A stretch of DNA of 40,691 nt from an uncultured Bacteroidales bacterium (GTDB lineage: Bacteria; Bacteroidota; Bacteroidia; Bacteroidales; Paludibacteraceae). Under the pieces are notes generated by a model. It had not been told where the DNA came from. It searched no databases and saw nothing but the letters and a program-made list of their open reading frames with translations. The position numbers and the translations under genes are program-made. This document shows positions 1-9,539 of the stretch, piece by piece. The stretch lies in NCBI GenBank assembly GCA_902784425.1, contig CACZUS010000017.1, positions 1 through 40,691 of the forward strand, read 5' to 3'. Numbering within the stretch: the stretch's first letter is position 1; each line of letters begins with the position of its first letter.

Positions 1-95
1 AGTTTTATACAAAGCAGGGATTGAATTTGATCTCATATCGAAGAAAATAATAGAGGTGGACATACTACTTCGTTGCGTTTTGGTATGTAAGACAC

Positions 96-150
96 AAATC
101 TTCACAAATCTAACAAATATGAGTTTCTATAAAAGAGATTTGTAAGATTT
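96..150. repeat. Inverted/direct repeat hairpin in intergenic DNA
   Basis: The sequence at 96-111 (AAATCTTCACAAATCT) pairs with 136-150 apart from one bulged C, and the motif GATTTGTAAGATTT is repeated directly at 137-150 and 156-169. This is a small repeat cluster in the otherwise featureless, AT-rich stretch 1-335. I see no gene in that stretch; upstream genes lie outside the window. It could be a terminator remnant for a gene further left or a degenerate mobile repeat. Confidence 0.4.
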
Positions 151-217
151 GAACAGATTTGTAAGATTTCTCGCGAAGCGACTCATGATGAAATTCCCAT
201 TATTGATAGATAAAATA

Positions 218-225
218 TATATTTG
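218..225 (+). promoter_or_regulatory. Candidate Bacteroidetes -7 box
   Basis: TATATTTG matches the TAnnTTTG -7 element and lies about 110 bp upstream of the lipoprotein gene that starts at 336. It would give a leader of roughly 100 nt. No clear -33 element was identified, so this is a motif match only. Confidence 0.4.
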
Positions 226-335
226 CAAATACATAATATCGATGATGACATCATGAAAATATATTCACGTGCCATTGGATGTTATGTGATAGTAAAACAA
301 ATGGAATTTTTTAAGAAATTATAAAAAGTAAAAAA

Positions 336-851
336 ATGAGAACTTTGGTTATATCACTTTTCGCAGTCTGTACTTTAGGACTCTTTGGCTGCTCTAAATC
401 TAACAGTTGTATGGTTGGAAAATGGGAGACTACAGACTATGTATGTGAGAATAGAGGGACTGAAATAGGTGAAGCTGTTATTGAAGGTACTAAAGAAGGA
501 ATTTTGCTTGACAAATACGAGTTTGATGCTTCTGGCTCATATAAATGTATATGTTTCTATGGAAAGATTCTTCTCGAAGGATCATATAAGATAAAAGGCA
601 ACTCTCTTATAATGACGCATTCGAAAATTAGTTCAAGAGAGAGATTGCAAGACGAATTTAAGGAAGTTGATGATTCTGTTAATGAAATTTTCACGCATAA
701 TGGTATATTTTCTGCGAAAGAATCTAGAACAACACCTGCAAGATATTTAATTAGAGAGATAAATGACACAACAATGATTTTGACGTCAGACTACAAAATG
801 GCATCGTTTGATTATACAAATGTGTTTTTTCTGAAGAAAGAAACTAAGTGA
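336..851 (+). CDS. Small lipoprotein, lipocalin-like fold possible
   Basis: This 171-residue protein has a type II signal peptide: a short hydrophobic N-terminus ending in LFGC with Cys19 as the lipidation site. The mature part begins with a MVGKWETTDY segment and continues with a beta-rich pattern (a Gly-Ser-Tyr turn, then YKIKGNSLIMTH) that resembles small lipocalin-like lipoproteins of Bacteroidetes. The resemblance is by eye only. It is probably membrane-anchored in the periplasm or at the surface. The gene lies 25 bp upstream of the YARHG-domain gene and may be co-transcribed with it. The function is unknown and no catalytic motif is visible. Confidence 0.7.
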   Translation: MRTLVISLFAVCTLGLFGCSKSNSCMVGKWETTDYVCENRGTEIGEAVIEGTKEGILLDKYEFDASGSYKCICFYGKILLEGSYKIKGNSLIMTHSKISSRERLQDEFKEVDDSVNEIFTHNGIFSAKESRTTPARYLIREINDTTMILTSDYKMASFDYTNVFFLKKETK

Positions 852-876
852 TTTAAAATCATGGAATCAAAAAACA

Positions 877-2055
877 ATGGGGAAAAAGCTATTATTTGAT
901 ATTATGCCTAAAAGCTATTTATTTACAATTATATCATTACTTGCGTCAATTGTGACTTATGGAAATGATTATGCCGTTTTGGCAAGAGGATCTTCATTAG
1001 AACCAGTTGATTCCAAAGATATTAATATTGAGGTTAAGGAAGAAATATTGACCATTCGATTAACTGATGAAACTAATGTGGCCAAACCCTATGGCGAGAA
1101 TGAAGGCACGTTCTATAATACCAAAGCCTATGTCGATGTTGATTATACGTTCTATAATCATGGAGAGGCGACAGATATGTTAGTGGCTTTTGTGGCTTAT
1201 TTCCCCTCTACAAACCGCTTTTTAGATAATATATTTGACGGCAGTCCATATATCCATGATTTTACGGTAGAAGTGAATGGGCAATCACAGCCTGTAACCA
1301 CCTCTGTCCCTGGGTTACCCAAAAACTACAAACAAGAGTTATTAAAGGTTGAATACGGTCATTTGATTTACGAAGGAAAGTATATTTGGGAATATCTATA
1401 TACATTCCCTGCAAAATTTGTCAAGGGAGAAAACAAAGTACATCACACCTATTCTTATGATCTTTGTCATTCTTTTAATTTTTGGAATCTTGAGTATGCC
1501 CTATCCCCCGCTTCACATTGGAAAGGAGGAAAGATTGGCAAATTCACACTCCGAGTTGAATGTCCAAACACGGCTAAGCATTTTTATGTGAAATGTGAAG
1601 ACTTACAAAACGTGTCTCCAATATTTACAAAAGGAGTCGGGAAACAAAGGAAATCACCTAGATATTCTGGAAACAGGGAGATTTCTATGCGGGATGCCGT
1701 TGCTCAATGGACAATGTACGAGTATAGTCCCGAATCGAGACTTGATATATATTCAGTGGTTCTAACATATGTCGATGAGTATGATACGGAAGATTATCCT
1801 TGTGGCTATTCCTACGATCGAACTCTTGGATTTAGGCCTTCATGGGGAAAATTGAGCGGACAACCTCGTATCCTGCGAAATATGCCGTATGCTCATCGTG
1901 GCTACGTTTTCAAGACCAAAGAGATGAAAAAAATTTTCGGAAAACTATGGTGGTATATTCCGGATTCCACTTATGTACCTGACATGTCGGATTTTACAGA
2001 GCGGGAACTGGAATTTATCAATGGCACGTATAAGGAGAAAAAAGAAGAGAGATAA
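877..2055 (+). CDS. Secreted protein with C-terminal YARHG domain
   Basis: The 392-residue product has a hydrophobic export segment near residues 13-28. An internal Met10 (position 904) would give a more typical signal peptide, so the start is uncertain. The central 300 residues are beta-rich with many aromatic residues and resemble extracellular domains seen with YARHG modules. The C-terminal part (about residues 325-385) contains RNMPYAHRGYVF followed by a helix and a tryptophan-rich stretch, which matches the YARHG domain, an extracellular module of unknown function common in Bacteroidetes and Firmicutes. It follows the lipoprotein gene at 336 by 25 bp. No enzymatic motif is visible. Confidence 0.7.
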   Translation: MGKKLLFDIMPKSYLFTIISLLASIVTYGNDYAVLARGSSLEPVDSKDINIEVKEEILTIRLTDETNVAKPYGENEGTFYNTKAYVDVDYTFYNHGEATDMLVAFVAYFPSTNRFLDNIFDGSPYIHDFTVEVNGQSQPVTTSVPGLPKNYKQELLKVEYGHLIYEGKYIWEYLYTFPAKFVKGENKVHHTYSYDLCHSFNFWNLEYALSPASHWKGGKIGKFTLRVECPNTAKHFYVKCEDLQNVSPIFTKGVGKQRKSPRYSGNREISMRDAVAQWTMYEYSPESRLDIYSVVLTYVDEYDTEDYPCGYSYDRTLGFRPSWGKLSGQPRILRNMPYAHRGYVFKTKEMKKIFGKLWWYIPDSTYVPDMSDFTERELEFINGTYKEKKEER

Positions 2056-2074
2056 CGTCCTTCCCTTATGTCTC

Positions 2075-2560
2075 TTACTCGTTTGATGAAGGTTTTTCGC
2101 TATTGTTTTCTGAGTATTCCGCCCATATCTTGGCAGCAGTCTCTACGATCTGCACGCATGGACGTTTGCTATAGTAGGCTGCGGTTCGCTCTGCTGGCTG
2201 CGGACTCTCTTTCTTGTCCTTGTCCAATCCCAACAGATCGCGACATTTTAAGAATCCGTTTTCTGCCTTGAATCGTTCTGCCAATTCCTGCACAATTCGA
2301 TAGTTTTCTCCTTTGCCTGCTGCATCCTTAGGGTCGGTCGTGCCATATTTTAATCCTGCTAACAGAAACATTCCACAGGCGGCCCCGCAAGTCTCCCTCA
2401 TACGTCCGATTCCGCCACCAAATGATGCGGAGACTTTCAACGCTTGCTCCTCGGTCAGCCCATATTCATCTGCAAAGGCTCCCACCACCGACTGCGAACA
2501 GTTGTATCCACTCTTGAACAATTCTACTGCTTTCGCGATTCTTTTCTCTTTGTCTTCCAT
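2075..2560 (-). CDS. C_GCAxxG_C_C family protein
   Basis: This 161-residue cytosolic protein carries the signature cysteines of the C_GCAxxG_C_C family: Cys in SGYNCSQSV, then CGAACGMFLLAG, then later single cysteines (FLKCRDLL and KRPCVQIV). The family is a putative redox or metal-binding group with no firmly established reaction. I place the start at the ATG of MEDKEKRIAK because a longer reading frame upstream would run through the promoter; a TATATTTG box lies about 20 bp upstream at 2587-2580. The gene is divergent from the helicase-nuclease at 2630. It has no evident link to the sulfur region. Confidence 0.85.
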   Translation of the reverse strand: MEDKEKRIAKAVELFKSGYNCSQSVVGAFADEYGLTEEQALKVSASFGGGIGRMRETCGAACGMFLLAGLKYGTTDPKDAAGKGENYRIVQELAERFKAENGFLKCRDLLGLDKDKKESPQPAERTAAYYSKRPCVQIVETAAKIWAEYSENNSEKPSSNE

Positions 2561-2579
2561 ATTTGAACGTTTTATTTCC

Positions 2580-2607
2580 CAAATATACAATAAAAGTCTT
2601 ACATTTG
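2580..2607. promoter_or_regulatory. Divergent promoter pair
   Basis: Two opposing -7 boxes lie within 30 bp. TATATTTG is read on the minus strand (2587-2580) toward the C_GCAxxG_C_C gene, and TACATTTG on the plus strand (2600-2607) toward the helicase-nuclease gene. Both match TAnnTTTG and give short leaders of about 15-25 nt. Confidence 0.55.
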
Positions 2608-2629
2608 GATTGGTTTTTATAGTTATGTT

Positions 2630-5600
2630 ATGACGCACACTCAGAATGATAAAAGTCTGAAATTATACAGAGCATCTGCTGGCTCGGGTAAGACGTATCG
2701 CCTCTCTTTGGAGTTTCTCAAACTTCTGGTGAACGATCCGTATTGCTACAATAAGATACTGGCTGTTACTTTCACCAATAAGGCAACCACCGAGATGCAG
2801 ACTCGTATCATGGGCGACCTCTTCTCAATCATCAATAATCAGGATCCACAACTTTTGGCTACCTTGCGAAAAGAGTTGAAAGAGGAATATGATACCGACC
2901 TGACCGACAACGATGTGCGTCGAAAAGCCGAACGTGCCCTCTTCAACATCCTGCATGATTATAGTCACTTCCAAGTGAGCACCATCGATAGCTTCTTCCA
3001 AATTATTCTTCGTAATCTGGCTCATGAATTGGGATTGGGCGCCTATCTGAACATTATCATTGAGGCGGACGACTCTTTAGACGAGGCCATCGACCTGATG
3101 GTGGAGGAGTTTAAAACCAATGCCAACCTTCGCGCATGGATGAATGAGTATTCAAGCGAAAAATCGGCTGACTCTAAAAAATGGAACGTGGTTCAGGATA
3201 TCACCTCCTTCTCAAAAAATATCTTTAAGGAGGTTTATAAAGATTATGAGAAAACACTCGAGGAGAAATTGTCGGACCGATCTTTCTTGTCAGAATACAA
3301 AAACAAACTCTACGCCATAAAGAAAAAGAGGGTGGAAGAGATCCTCTCTTTGACGGCTGAATTTGATAAAATCCTCGGTGAAAACGGACTTTCTGTGAAT
3401 GATTTGTCAAATGGAGTAAAAGGGGCTTATTCTTTTATCAATTCCCAAAAGAAAGGGGAATTTAGTTGTTTGGATGAATATAAAAGAGCATCAGAAGCTG
3501 CGTTAGATCCAAATCGTTGGGCCTCCAAGTCGCATCCTCGCCGCGATGAAATCATTCGGTTGGGAGAGTCTCGACTGTCACCTTTGCTCCTTTCCATCGA
3601 GGAAATCCGTGCTAAAAATATTCAACACATCAATACGTGCGAATTGATTGTTAAACATTTCAACAAATTGGGTTTGTTGTGTGATGTCTCTAAACAGATT
3701 CGTACGGTCAATCAGTCGCGTGGTCAGTTTATGTTGGGTGATACGCCTAATTTGCTGAAATCGATGATCGATGATAGTGACACACCATTTATCTACGAGA
3801 AAATCGGTACGGTGTTGGAACATATTATGATTGATGAGTTTCAAGATACGAGTCAGACGCAATGGCGCAACTTCATGCCACTCATTAAGGAGTGCATCGA
3901 CAAGAATGCCATGAATCTGATTGTGGGTGATGCGAAACAATCTATCTATCGTTTCCGTAATGGTGATTGGAGTATTATTGAAAGTCTTGATGGCGCCTTT
4001 CCTGGGGTGAAACCGTACATTTTGAAGGCGGAAGACAATTGGCGAAGCATGGAGAATGTCATCAACTTTAACAATTCCATCTTTGCTCCTTCTGAAGGGG
4101 GGAATATCTCACCCATTTTGCTTCCCGTGGTGCCTAATGTCGAATCCGACCATCCTCTCTTCTCTATGTTGAAAGGGGTGTATGCTGGTGCTCGGCAGAA
4201 TTGTCCGAAGGCGTCCAACAAGGGAAAGGGTTTTGTTTCGGTGGAGTTCCTAGATAAAAATGTCGATGGAATGGGCAAAAATGCTATGCCTGCACTTCTG
4301 CTGAAACGCGTGACAGAGTTGCAAGAAAAAGGTGTGCGTGCGAGTGATATCACCATCTTGATACGAACCTCTAGCAACATTGCCGAGGTGGCAGATTATT
4401 TCACAACTTACAGAGACCGACATCGAAAAGAAGTCGATGAAAGGGGCTTATGTTACGATCTTATCTCGGACGAAGCCTTCCTGTTAAGTTCTTCCTCTGC
4501 CTTGAATATGATTATCAATGCCATGCGTGTCTCTGTCGATCCTCAAGATATGGTTTCGACAATGGATCTCTATTCCGTCTACTTAGATATTCTCTATAAG
4601 GAACATCCGGAGAAGAAGATAAAATTCTCTGATTTGAACTTTCAGTCCACTCCCGAATACATTGCGTTAATGGAAATTATTGAGAGTGTGAAGAATCTTC
4701 CTATCTATGAGATGGTGGAGGAGTTGTGCAGGAAACTGCAGTTGAACCGTTTGGATAATCAGACCTCCTTCCTCTCCAAATTTATGGATGAGCTGAATGA
4801 TTTTGTTTCTCGCCGATCGCCTGATGTAGCTATGTTTTTGGATTATTGGGATTCATATCTGAACAGAAAGAAGATTCCGTTGAGCGATAATGCCAATGGT
4901 ATTCAGATTATGACCATTCACAAGTCGAAAGGATTGGAGTTTCATACGGTTATCATCCCATATTGTGATGAGGATATGTGGAAAACGAATAAGGGGAAAG
5001 ATGGTAACCTATTGTGGTGTGGTACGGAAGGCCTTGAACCTCCATATAATGAGTTGCCTGTTGCTCCTGTTGATTTTTCAGACGAAATGAAAAATTCATT
5101 TTTCAATGCTGATTATGAGCGGGAGAAGATTCAGATGTTAGTTGATAGTGTCAATGTGATGTACGTTGCCTTCACACGTGCGATATGTAACTTGTACGTT
5201 TTATGTTTCGAGGAGAAAGATGATAAGATGAAACACACCTCCTCCTTATTGTCTGCTGCTTTGCAAAACCGTTTGGCTCCGGTGGAGGAGTCTGAATCGT
5301 TGGAAACAGAGGAGGGTGAACTGGTGGAAGCACCATTTGTTATGAGACGTTTTACCGATGGAAGCGTACTTTCTTCTGAAAGGGATGTAAGAAAAGAGAA
5401 TCGTTCCGATAATCCGTTTAAGGATAAGGCACACTCTCTAAAAGGGACTTTTGAATCTTTCCAACGAAGAACCCGTTTTAGAAATTCTAACAAAGCCAAT
5501 GCATATATCAATGGTGTGATGGACCCTTCTGCCTATACTAACGAAGCGATACAGAAGGGACTCTTATTGCACTATCTTTTCTCGAACATCATTTCAGAGG

Positions 5601-5962
5601 AGGATATTCCGAATGCCTCTCGTCGACTATTGTTTGAAGGACTGATATCCTCCGAGCAGGAACGGTTGTCATTGGTTGACTATGCCAAGGAGAAGATTAA
5701 AGAACATAGGGAGTGGTTCCAGCCAGGATTGAAAATCTATAATGAATGTTCTATTCTGTCTCGCGATGAAAAGACAAAACGGGTGAAAATCAGTCGCCCG
5801 GACCGTGTGATTCGTCAAGGTAACAAAATGATTATCATCGATTTTAAGACCGGTAAAAGATTGAAAAAACACCAAAGACAGGTGGATGAATACGCCTCTC
5901 TGTTGAAGAAGATGGGGTATGAGACGGAGACCTACCTGTGGTACCTTAATGAAGAGGCCTGA
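2630..5962 (+). CDS. UvrD/AddA-like helicase with C-terminal nuclease domain
   Basis: The 1110-residue protein is a superfamily 1A DNA helicase-nuclease of the AddA/RecB type used in double-strand-break repair. Walker A is ASAGSGKT at residues 15-22. Motif II is MIDEFQDTSQTQW near residue 405. Motif III/IV-like VGDAKQSIYRFRNGD follows, and IQIMTIHKSKGLEFHTVIIP and VMYVAFTRA are the usual late motifs. The C-terminus contains a PD-(D/E)XK-type nuclease with RPDRVI followed by MIIIDFKTGK and QVDEYASLL. Length fits AddA-like proteins of Bacteroidetes. An AddB partner would be expected just upstream but is not present, so the partner is elsewhere or absent. Confidence 0.9.
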   Translation: MTHTQNDKSLKLYRASAGSGKTYRLSLEFLKLLVNDPYCYNKILAVTFTNKATTEMQTRIMGDLFSIINNQDPQLLATLRKELKEEYDTDLTDNDVRRKAERALFNILHDYSHFQVSTIDSFFQIILRNLAHELGLGAYLNIIIEADDSLDEAIDLMVEEFKTNANLRAWMNEYSSEKSADSKKWNVVQDITSFSKNIFKEVYKDYEKTLEEKLSDRSFLSEYKNKLYAIKKKRVEEILSLTAEFDKILGENGLSVNDLSNGVKGAYSFINSQKKGEFSCLDEYKRASEAALDPNRWASKSHPRRDEIIRLGESRLSPLLLSIEEIRAKNIQHINTCELIVKHFNKLGLLCDVSKQIRTVNQSRGQFMLGDTPNLLKSMIDDSDTPFIYEKIGTVLEHIMIDEFQDTSQTQWRNFMPLIKECIDKNAMNLIVGDAKQSIYRFRNGDWSIIESLDGAFPGVKPYILKAEDNWRSMENVINFNNSIFAPSEGGNISPILLPVVPNVESDHPLFSMLKGVYAGARQNCPKASNKGKGFVSVEFLDKNVDGMGKNAMPALLLKRVTELQEKGVRASDITILIRTSSNIAEVADYFTTYRDRHRKEVDERGLCYDLISDEAFLLSSSSALNMIINAMRVSVDPQDMVSTMDLYSVYLDILYKEHPEKKIKFSDLNFQSTPEYIALMEIIESVKNLPIYEMVEELCRKLQLNRLDNQTSFLSKFMDELNDFVSRRSPDVAMFLDYWDSYLNRKKIPLSDNANGIQIMTIHKSKGLEFHTVIIPYCDEDMWKTNKGKDGNLLWCGTEGLEPPYNELPVAPVDFSDEMKNSFFNADYEREKIQMLVDSVNVMYVAFTRAICNLYVLCFEEKDDKMKHTSSLLSAALQNRLAPVEESESLETEEGELVEAPFVMRRFTDGSVLSSERDVRKENRSDNPFKDKAHSLKGTFESFQRRTRFRNSNKANAYINGVMDPSAYTNEAIQKGLLLHYLFSNIISEEDIPNASRRLLFEGLISSEQERLSLVDYAKEKIKEHREWFQPGLKIYNECSILSRDEKTKRVKISRPDRVIRQGNKMIIIDFKTGKRLKKHQRQVDEYASLLKKMGYETETYLWYLNEEA

Positions 5963-5976
5963 TAGTTAAACAAACT

Positions 5977-6915
5977 TTAATGTAGTCGAACCTTTTTGCC
6001 CACTTGAATGGATTCGCCTTTAGCCTTATTCATCTTTTTCAGTTTCTCTTTCTGAATACCATACTGTTGTGAAATGGAGAGCCAAGTATCTCCCTGACGT
6101 ACTATGTGATGATCGACAGATTTGTTCTTTTTCTGTTTAGGTTGGATGAAGATGTACTCTCCGACCTTTAGGTTATAATTGGCAGGGAAGTCGTTGATGG
6201 CTTGTAGCTCTTCTACGCTCATTCCAAGTTCTTTTGAAAGCTTGTAGAAGGTGTCGCCCGCCTTTATCTGAACACATTTCACACCATTGATCTTCCCATG
6301 TTTGACCACAGGCGTGCTATTTTGGTTTGAGTCGTTTTTAGGGGAGGGAGTCTCATTCCCGTTGATGGAGTAGTTTTCCGACACCTTTTCCGACAAGTAT
6401 TTATCAGGATTCTTATCGTACTCGTATAATTGATTTTGCTCGATGATTTCGATGAGCAGACTAGGGTATTTGGGGTTGGTGGCGTAGCCTGCGTTTTTGA
6501 GGCCTTTCGCCCAGCCCTTATAGTCGGTGGTTTTTAGTTTGAAGAGAGCCGCGTAACGGTCTTTGGTGAGGAAGATGGAGTGGTCGCGAAAAGATTCGTC
6601 GGCATGGGAGTAGACGCGGAAGCACTCGTGTCGTTTGTCATCATTTTTGTGGTATTTCTTTCCGTTGTAGTTGCCCGAGCATTTGATGCCAAAGTGGTTG
6701 TTTGCTTTGATGGCGAGGTCGCTTCGTCCGCTGGCAGATTCCAATATGCCCTGTGCGAGGGTGATGCTGGCAGGGATTTTGTATTTGTACATCTCTCGGA
6801 TGGCTGTTTTGTGGTATTTTTGAATGTAGGCGGTGGTCTCAGCCGATTTGTAGGATTGTCCGAAGAGTGAGAGGGAGAGAAGTCCTAAGAGAAGGGTCAG
6901 TCCGAGTCTGTTCAT
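5977..6915 (-). CDS. Secreted glucosaminidase with two LysM domains
   Basis: This 312-residue protein is a peptidoglycan hydrolase. It has a Sec signal peptide (MNRLGLTLLLGLLSLSLFGQ), a glucosaminidase/flagellar-FlgJ-type catalytic domain with the likely catalytic Glu in GILESASGRSDLA, and two LysM domains in the C-terminal third (IKAGDTFYKLS... and VRQGDTWLSIS...). I chose the start at 6915 because it begins exactly at a signal peptide; upstream in-frame sequence overlaps the small gene at 6926. It is the last gene of a four-gene minus-strand operon with 10 bp between it and the small membrane protein. It likely acts in cell-wall remodelling in the periplasm. Confidence 0.88.
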   Translation of the reverse strand: MNRLGLTLLLGLLSLSLFGQSYKSAETTAYIQKYHKTAIREMYKYKIPASITLAQGILESASGRSDLAIKANNHFGIKCSGNYNGKKYHKNDDKRHECFRVYSHADESFRDHSIFLTKDRYAALFKLKTTDYKGWAKGLKNAGYATNPKYPSLLIEIIEQNQLYEYDKNPDKYLSEKVSENYSINGNETPSPKNDSNQNSTPVVKHGKINGVKCVQIKAGDTFYKLSKELGMSVEELQAINDFPANYNLKVGEYIFIQPKQKKNKSVDHHIVRQGDTWLSISQQYGIQKEKLKKMNKAKGESIQVGKKVRLH

Positions 6916-6925
6916 AATGCAGGAG

Positions 6926-7066
6926 TTAAAATTCGTCGTCCGAAAAGGATTCTTCCTTCTCGTTGTTTTTATTTTCATAAGTAAAAACTTTCCAATAGAG
7001 GTATATCGTGATACCAAGAATAGCGCCTTGGACAACGGTCATTATGATAAATGAAAGTGTATTCAT
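6926..7066 (-). CDS. 46-residue single-span membrane peptide, MetS-like transporter subunit
   Basis: A short gene encodes MNTLSFIIMTVVQGAILGIT, then YLYWKVF and a charged tail rich in Asn, Glu and Lys. It has one predicted transmembrane helix (about residues 5-24). Its ATG overlaps the TGA of the upstream NSS transporter as ATGA, implying translational coupling. Some NSS-family methionine/alanine transporters have a small essential subunit (MetS of the Corynebacterium MetPS system) encoded right after them, and this gene has the same position and topology. No sequence homology was tested, and the functional match is inference. Confidence 0.65.
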   Translation of the reverse strand: MNTLSFIIMTVVQGAILGITIYLYWKVFTYENKNNEKEESFSDDEF

Positions 7067-8697
7067 GACATCATTGATTCATTATATTTTTGTACTCTTT
7101 TCTTTCTCACTCTGATGTTGATGTAGATGGTCAGCCAGATGGTAATCAGCAAGAGGAGCAGATAGATTCGAGCACCATCGATATAGATGATGTTAGAATC
7201 ATTGGCATCCATTCCCTTGTGCATGAGTTTGGCGATGATAGCGTTATTGTCTAGTTCCCATCCATGAATGCTGATAAGGCTCCAATCGTCGTTCAATGGC
7301 TTGAAGAGGGCGGAGATGAATATCAGAATCAGCATGGTTGGAGTGATGTATTTCAACACGAATTTAAAGAAGCGGGGCACTGTGATATTGGCATATCCCG
7401 TGATGAGTTTCCATCCCTTGTCCACTCCCAATATCCATGAGAAGGCGATGGCTTCGAACATAGCAAAGAGGAAGAGTGCCATGGTGCCACCCCAGTAGTC
7501 ATACTCGTCGAAGACCCCCTTGTCGAAGAAGAGAATGCAAGGCAATGCTAAGAAGAAGACGAAGCTTCCGGTTATGTAGGAGGATTTCTTCTGACTCCAA
7601 TCGAAGCTTTTTGATAGATGGGCCACTGTCGGTTGGATAATCGATAGTGTTGAGGTGATACCAGCGAAAAAGAGTAGTCCGAAGAAGGCAAAACCAGCCA
7701 GGGTGGAGAAGACGGTGCCCCACTGTTCGAAGAGGTAAGGCATGGTTCGGAATCCCAATCCGAAACCACCCGATTTTGTCAGTTCAATCACTTTGTCAAT
7801 GCCAAAATACCCGATGGAAATGGGAATTATGATGGAACTGCCTAGTATCACTTCTGTAAATTCATTGGTGAAAGCAGAGGTGAGAGAACTGAGGGCAATG
7901 TCTTGTTCTTTCTTTAAATAGGAGGCGTAAGTTTGTATGGCGCCCATACCCAGCGAGAGGGTGAAAAAGACCTGTCCGGCCGCTGCCAACCACACATTAG
8001 GATTGGCCAATGAGTCGAATTGAGGAGTCCATAGGAAATTGAGTCCCACCGTTCCGTCGAAGATGGCACCATCTTCACCTGCCTTCAGTGTGAATGCTTT
8101 GATAACGAGGAAGATACCAAAGATGAAGAGTAGGGGCATACAAATCTTTGCCACCCGTTCGATTCCACCTGCAATTCCCTTGCTAAGAATATAGATATTG
8201 AGTGCCAAACAGAAGACAAACGATAGGAAAGTATCATAAGGGATTCCAGAAACGGAAATAGAGAGGTTCAGATAGCGGTCGAAAAAGTCGGAGATCTGAA
8301 GTTCTGTCATTCCGTCGAAAGTGCCGAAGAGGCTATGGAGCATATAAGAAAAGATCCAACTTTCGATAAAACAGTAGTAGGAAGCGATGATGATACTGGA
8401 AAATAACCCGATGGAACCGATGTAACGCCAATGTACACGACGTCCGAGTTTCTGCATGATCATCGGAGGTGAGTGGTGTCCGAAGAGACCACCCAGTTTG
8501 CCTGTCGACCACTCAATCATGGTGAGGGGTAGACCCAGCAGTACGAAGGAGACCAGATATGGAATGATAAAGGCACCACCCCCGTTTTGAATGGCTTGGA
8601 TGGGGAAACGGAGAAAGTTACCTAACCCGACGGCTCCGCCAGCCATTGCGAGGATCAATCCTATACGTGAATTCCATGCTTGTCTCTTTTGTGCCAT
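7063..8697 (-). CDS. Sodium-dependent NSS-family amino-acid transporter
   Basis: The 544-residue protein is an inner-membrane symporter of the neurotransmitter:sodium symporter family. The N-terminus RIGLILAMAGGAVGLGNFLR is the characteristic TM1 sequence that forms the sodium and substrate site. About twelve hydrophobic segments follow. Bacterial relatives transport tryptophan, tyrosine, leucine or methionine/alanine. The 46-residue peptide gene that overlaps its stop codon favours the methionine/alanine (MetP-type) subgroup, but substrate cannot be read from the sequence. The gene lies 12 bp downstream of the outer-membrane barrel gene in the same operon. Confidence 0.88.
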   Translation of the reverse strand: MAQKRQAWNSRIGLILAMAGGAVGLGNFLRFPIQAIQNGGGAFIIPYLVSFVLLGLPLTMIEWSTGKLGGLFGHHSPPMIMQKLGRRVHWRYIGSIGLFSSIIIASYYCFIESWIFSYMLHSLFGTFDGMTELQISDFFDRYLNLSISVSGIPYDTFLSFVFCLALNIYILSKGIAGGIERVAKICMPLLFIFGIFLVIKAFTLKAGEDGAIFDGTVGLNFLWTPQFDSLANPNVWLAAAGQVFFTLSLGMGAIQTYASYLKKEQDIALSSLTSAFTNEFTEVILGSSIIIPISIGYFGIDKVIELTKSGGFGLGFRTMPYLFEQWGTVFSTLAGFAFFGLLFFAGITSTLSIIQPTVAHLSKSFDWSQKKSSYITGSFVFFLALPCILFFDKGVFDEYDYWGGTMALFLFAMFEAIAFSWILGVDKGWKLITGYANITVPRFFKFVLKYITPTMLILIFISALFKPLNDDWSLISIHGWELDNNAIIAKLMHKGMDANDSNIIYIDGARIYLLLLLITIWLTIYINIRVRKKRVQKYNESMMS

Positions 8698-8709
8698 ATT
8701 TTTAAAGAA

Positions 8710-9351
8710 TTACCATCTAAATCTTAATCCTGCTTGGACAATACCCATCTGACCAAAACCAACCTCTGCAAAAGCACCGATGTGGTTACCTACCTCAATG
8801 CCGAGTGGTGAAACCTGAAAACTGAAGATAGCCTCATTGGCGATTCTTGTCTTTACTCTGCCAATAAAATCGTTCGCATCCTCCAAATTCTCGTAGTGAG
8901 TCTCTCCTTTCGTGCGTTTCCACATAGCACCTGCGGCGAAACTGGAATAGATGACGAAATATTTATGATGCACCCAGTTGGCTTTTAATCTAGGCATGAT
9001 AGAAAGATAAAACACGTTTTTATCAGCTACTTTTAGATTGTGTTCCTCCCATTGTGACTTTTCGCCAGCGTAACTGAAGTCAATACCCAATCCCCAAGTG
9101 TGATTGAAACGATGGTTGAACATGATGTTGAAAGATCCCGTTGTTGTACCTTTCATCTCTTTAGATTCATCAAAATTGCCATGAACGAAATTCTCCCATA
9201 TCTCATCGTTAGGTGTTTCTTTAAAGTCAGAATAAGGGAAAAATCCATAACTGACTGCTACCTCCGATTTGGACAAATCACTCTCACGAATCGCAAAACA
9301 CGTTGTTCCCACAAAAAAGCATGCAATTAAGCATAAAAAAAGTTTCTTCAT
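8710..9351 (-). CDS. Outer-membrane beta-barrel protein
   Basis: The 213-residue product begins with a clear Sec signal peptide (MKKLFLCLIACFFVGTTCFA) and consists of alternating-hydrophobicity strands. Examples are TGSFNIMFNHRFNHTWGLGI and YFVIYSSFAAGAMW, and it ends with GLRFRW, an aromatic terminal residue typical of BAM-inserted barrels. Size suggests an eight- to ten-stranded barrel. No enzyme motif was recognised. It is the first gene of the operon that continues with the NSS transporter, the small membrane peptide and the glucosaminidase. Confidence 0.75.
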   Translation of the reverse strand: MKKLFLCLIACFFVGTTCFAIRESDLSKSEVAVSYGFFPYSDFKETPNDEIWENFVHGNFDESKEMKGTTTGSFNIMFNHRFNHTWGLGIDFSYAGEKSQWEEHNLKVADKNVFYLSIMPRLKANWVHHKYFVIYSSFAAGAMWKRTKGETHYENLEDANDFIGRVKTRIANEAIFSFQVSPLGIEVGNHIGAFAEVGFGQMGIVQAGLRFRW

Positions 9352-9539
9352 CTTTTTACAATTATCAAATATAAAATGAGGCCAAAAGCCCTGAAAATTA
9401 TCGACAAAGTTAAGATTTTCTTTTGAAAAATCTTGTTTTTTATAATGGGTTCTATTAATTCATCTCTTCACTTTGGGAAATTCTTGTGAGGTGTGATGAA
9501 CTGCGCCCGTTGTGAATGAGGTGAGATTAAATTTCCTGT

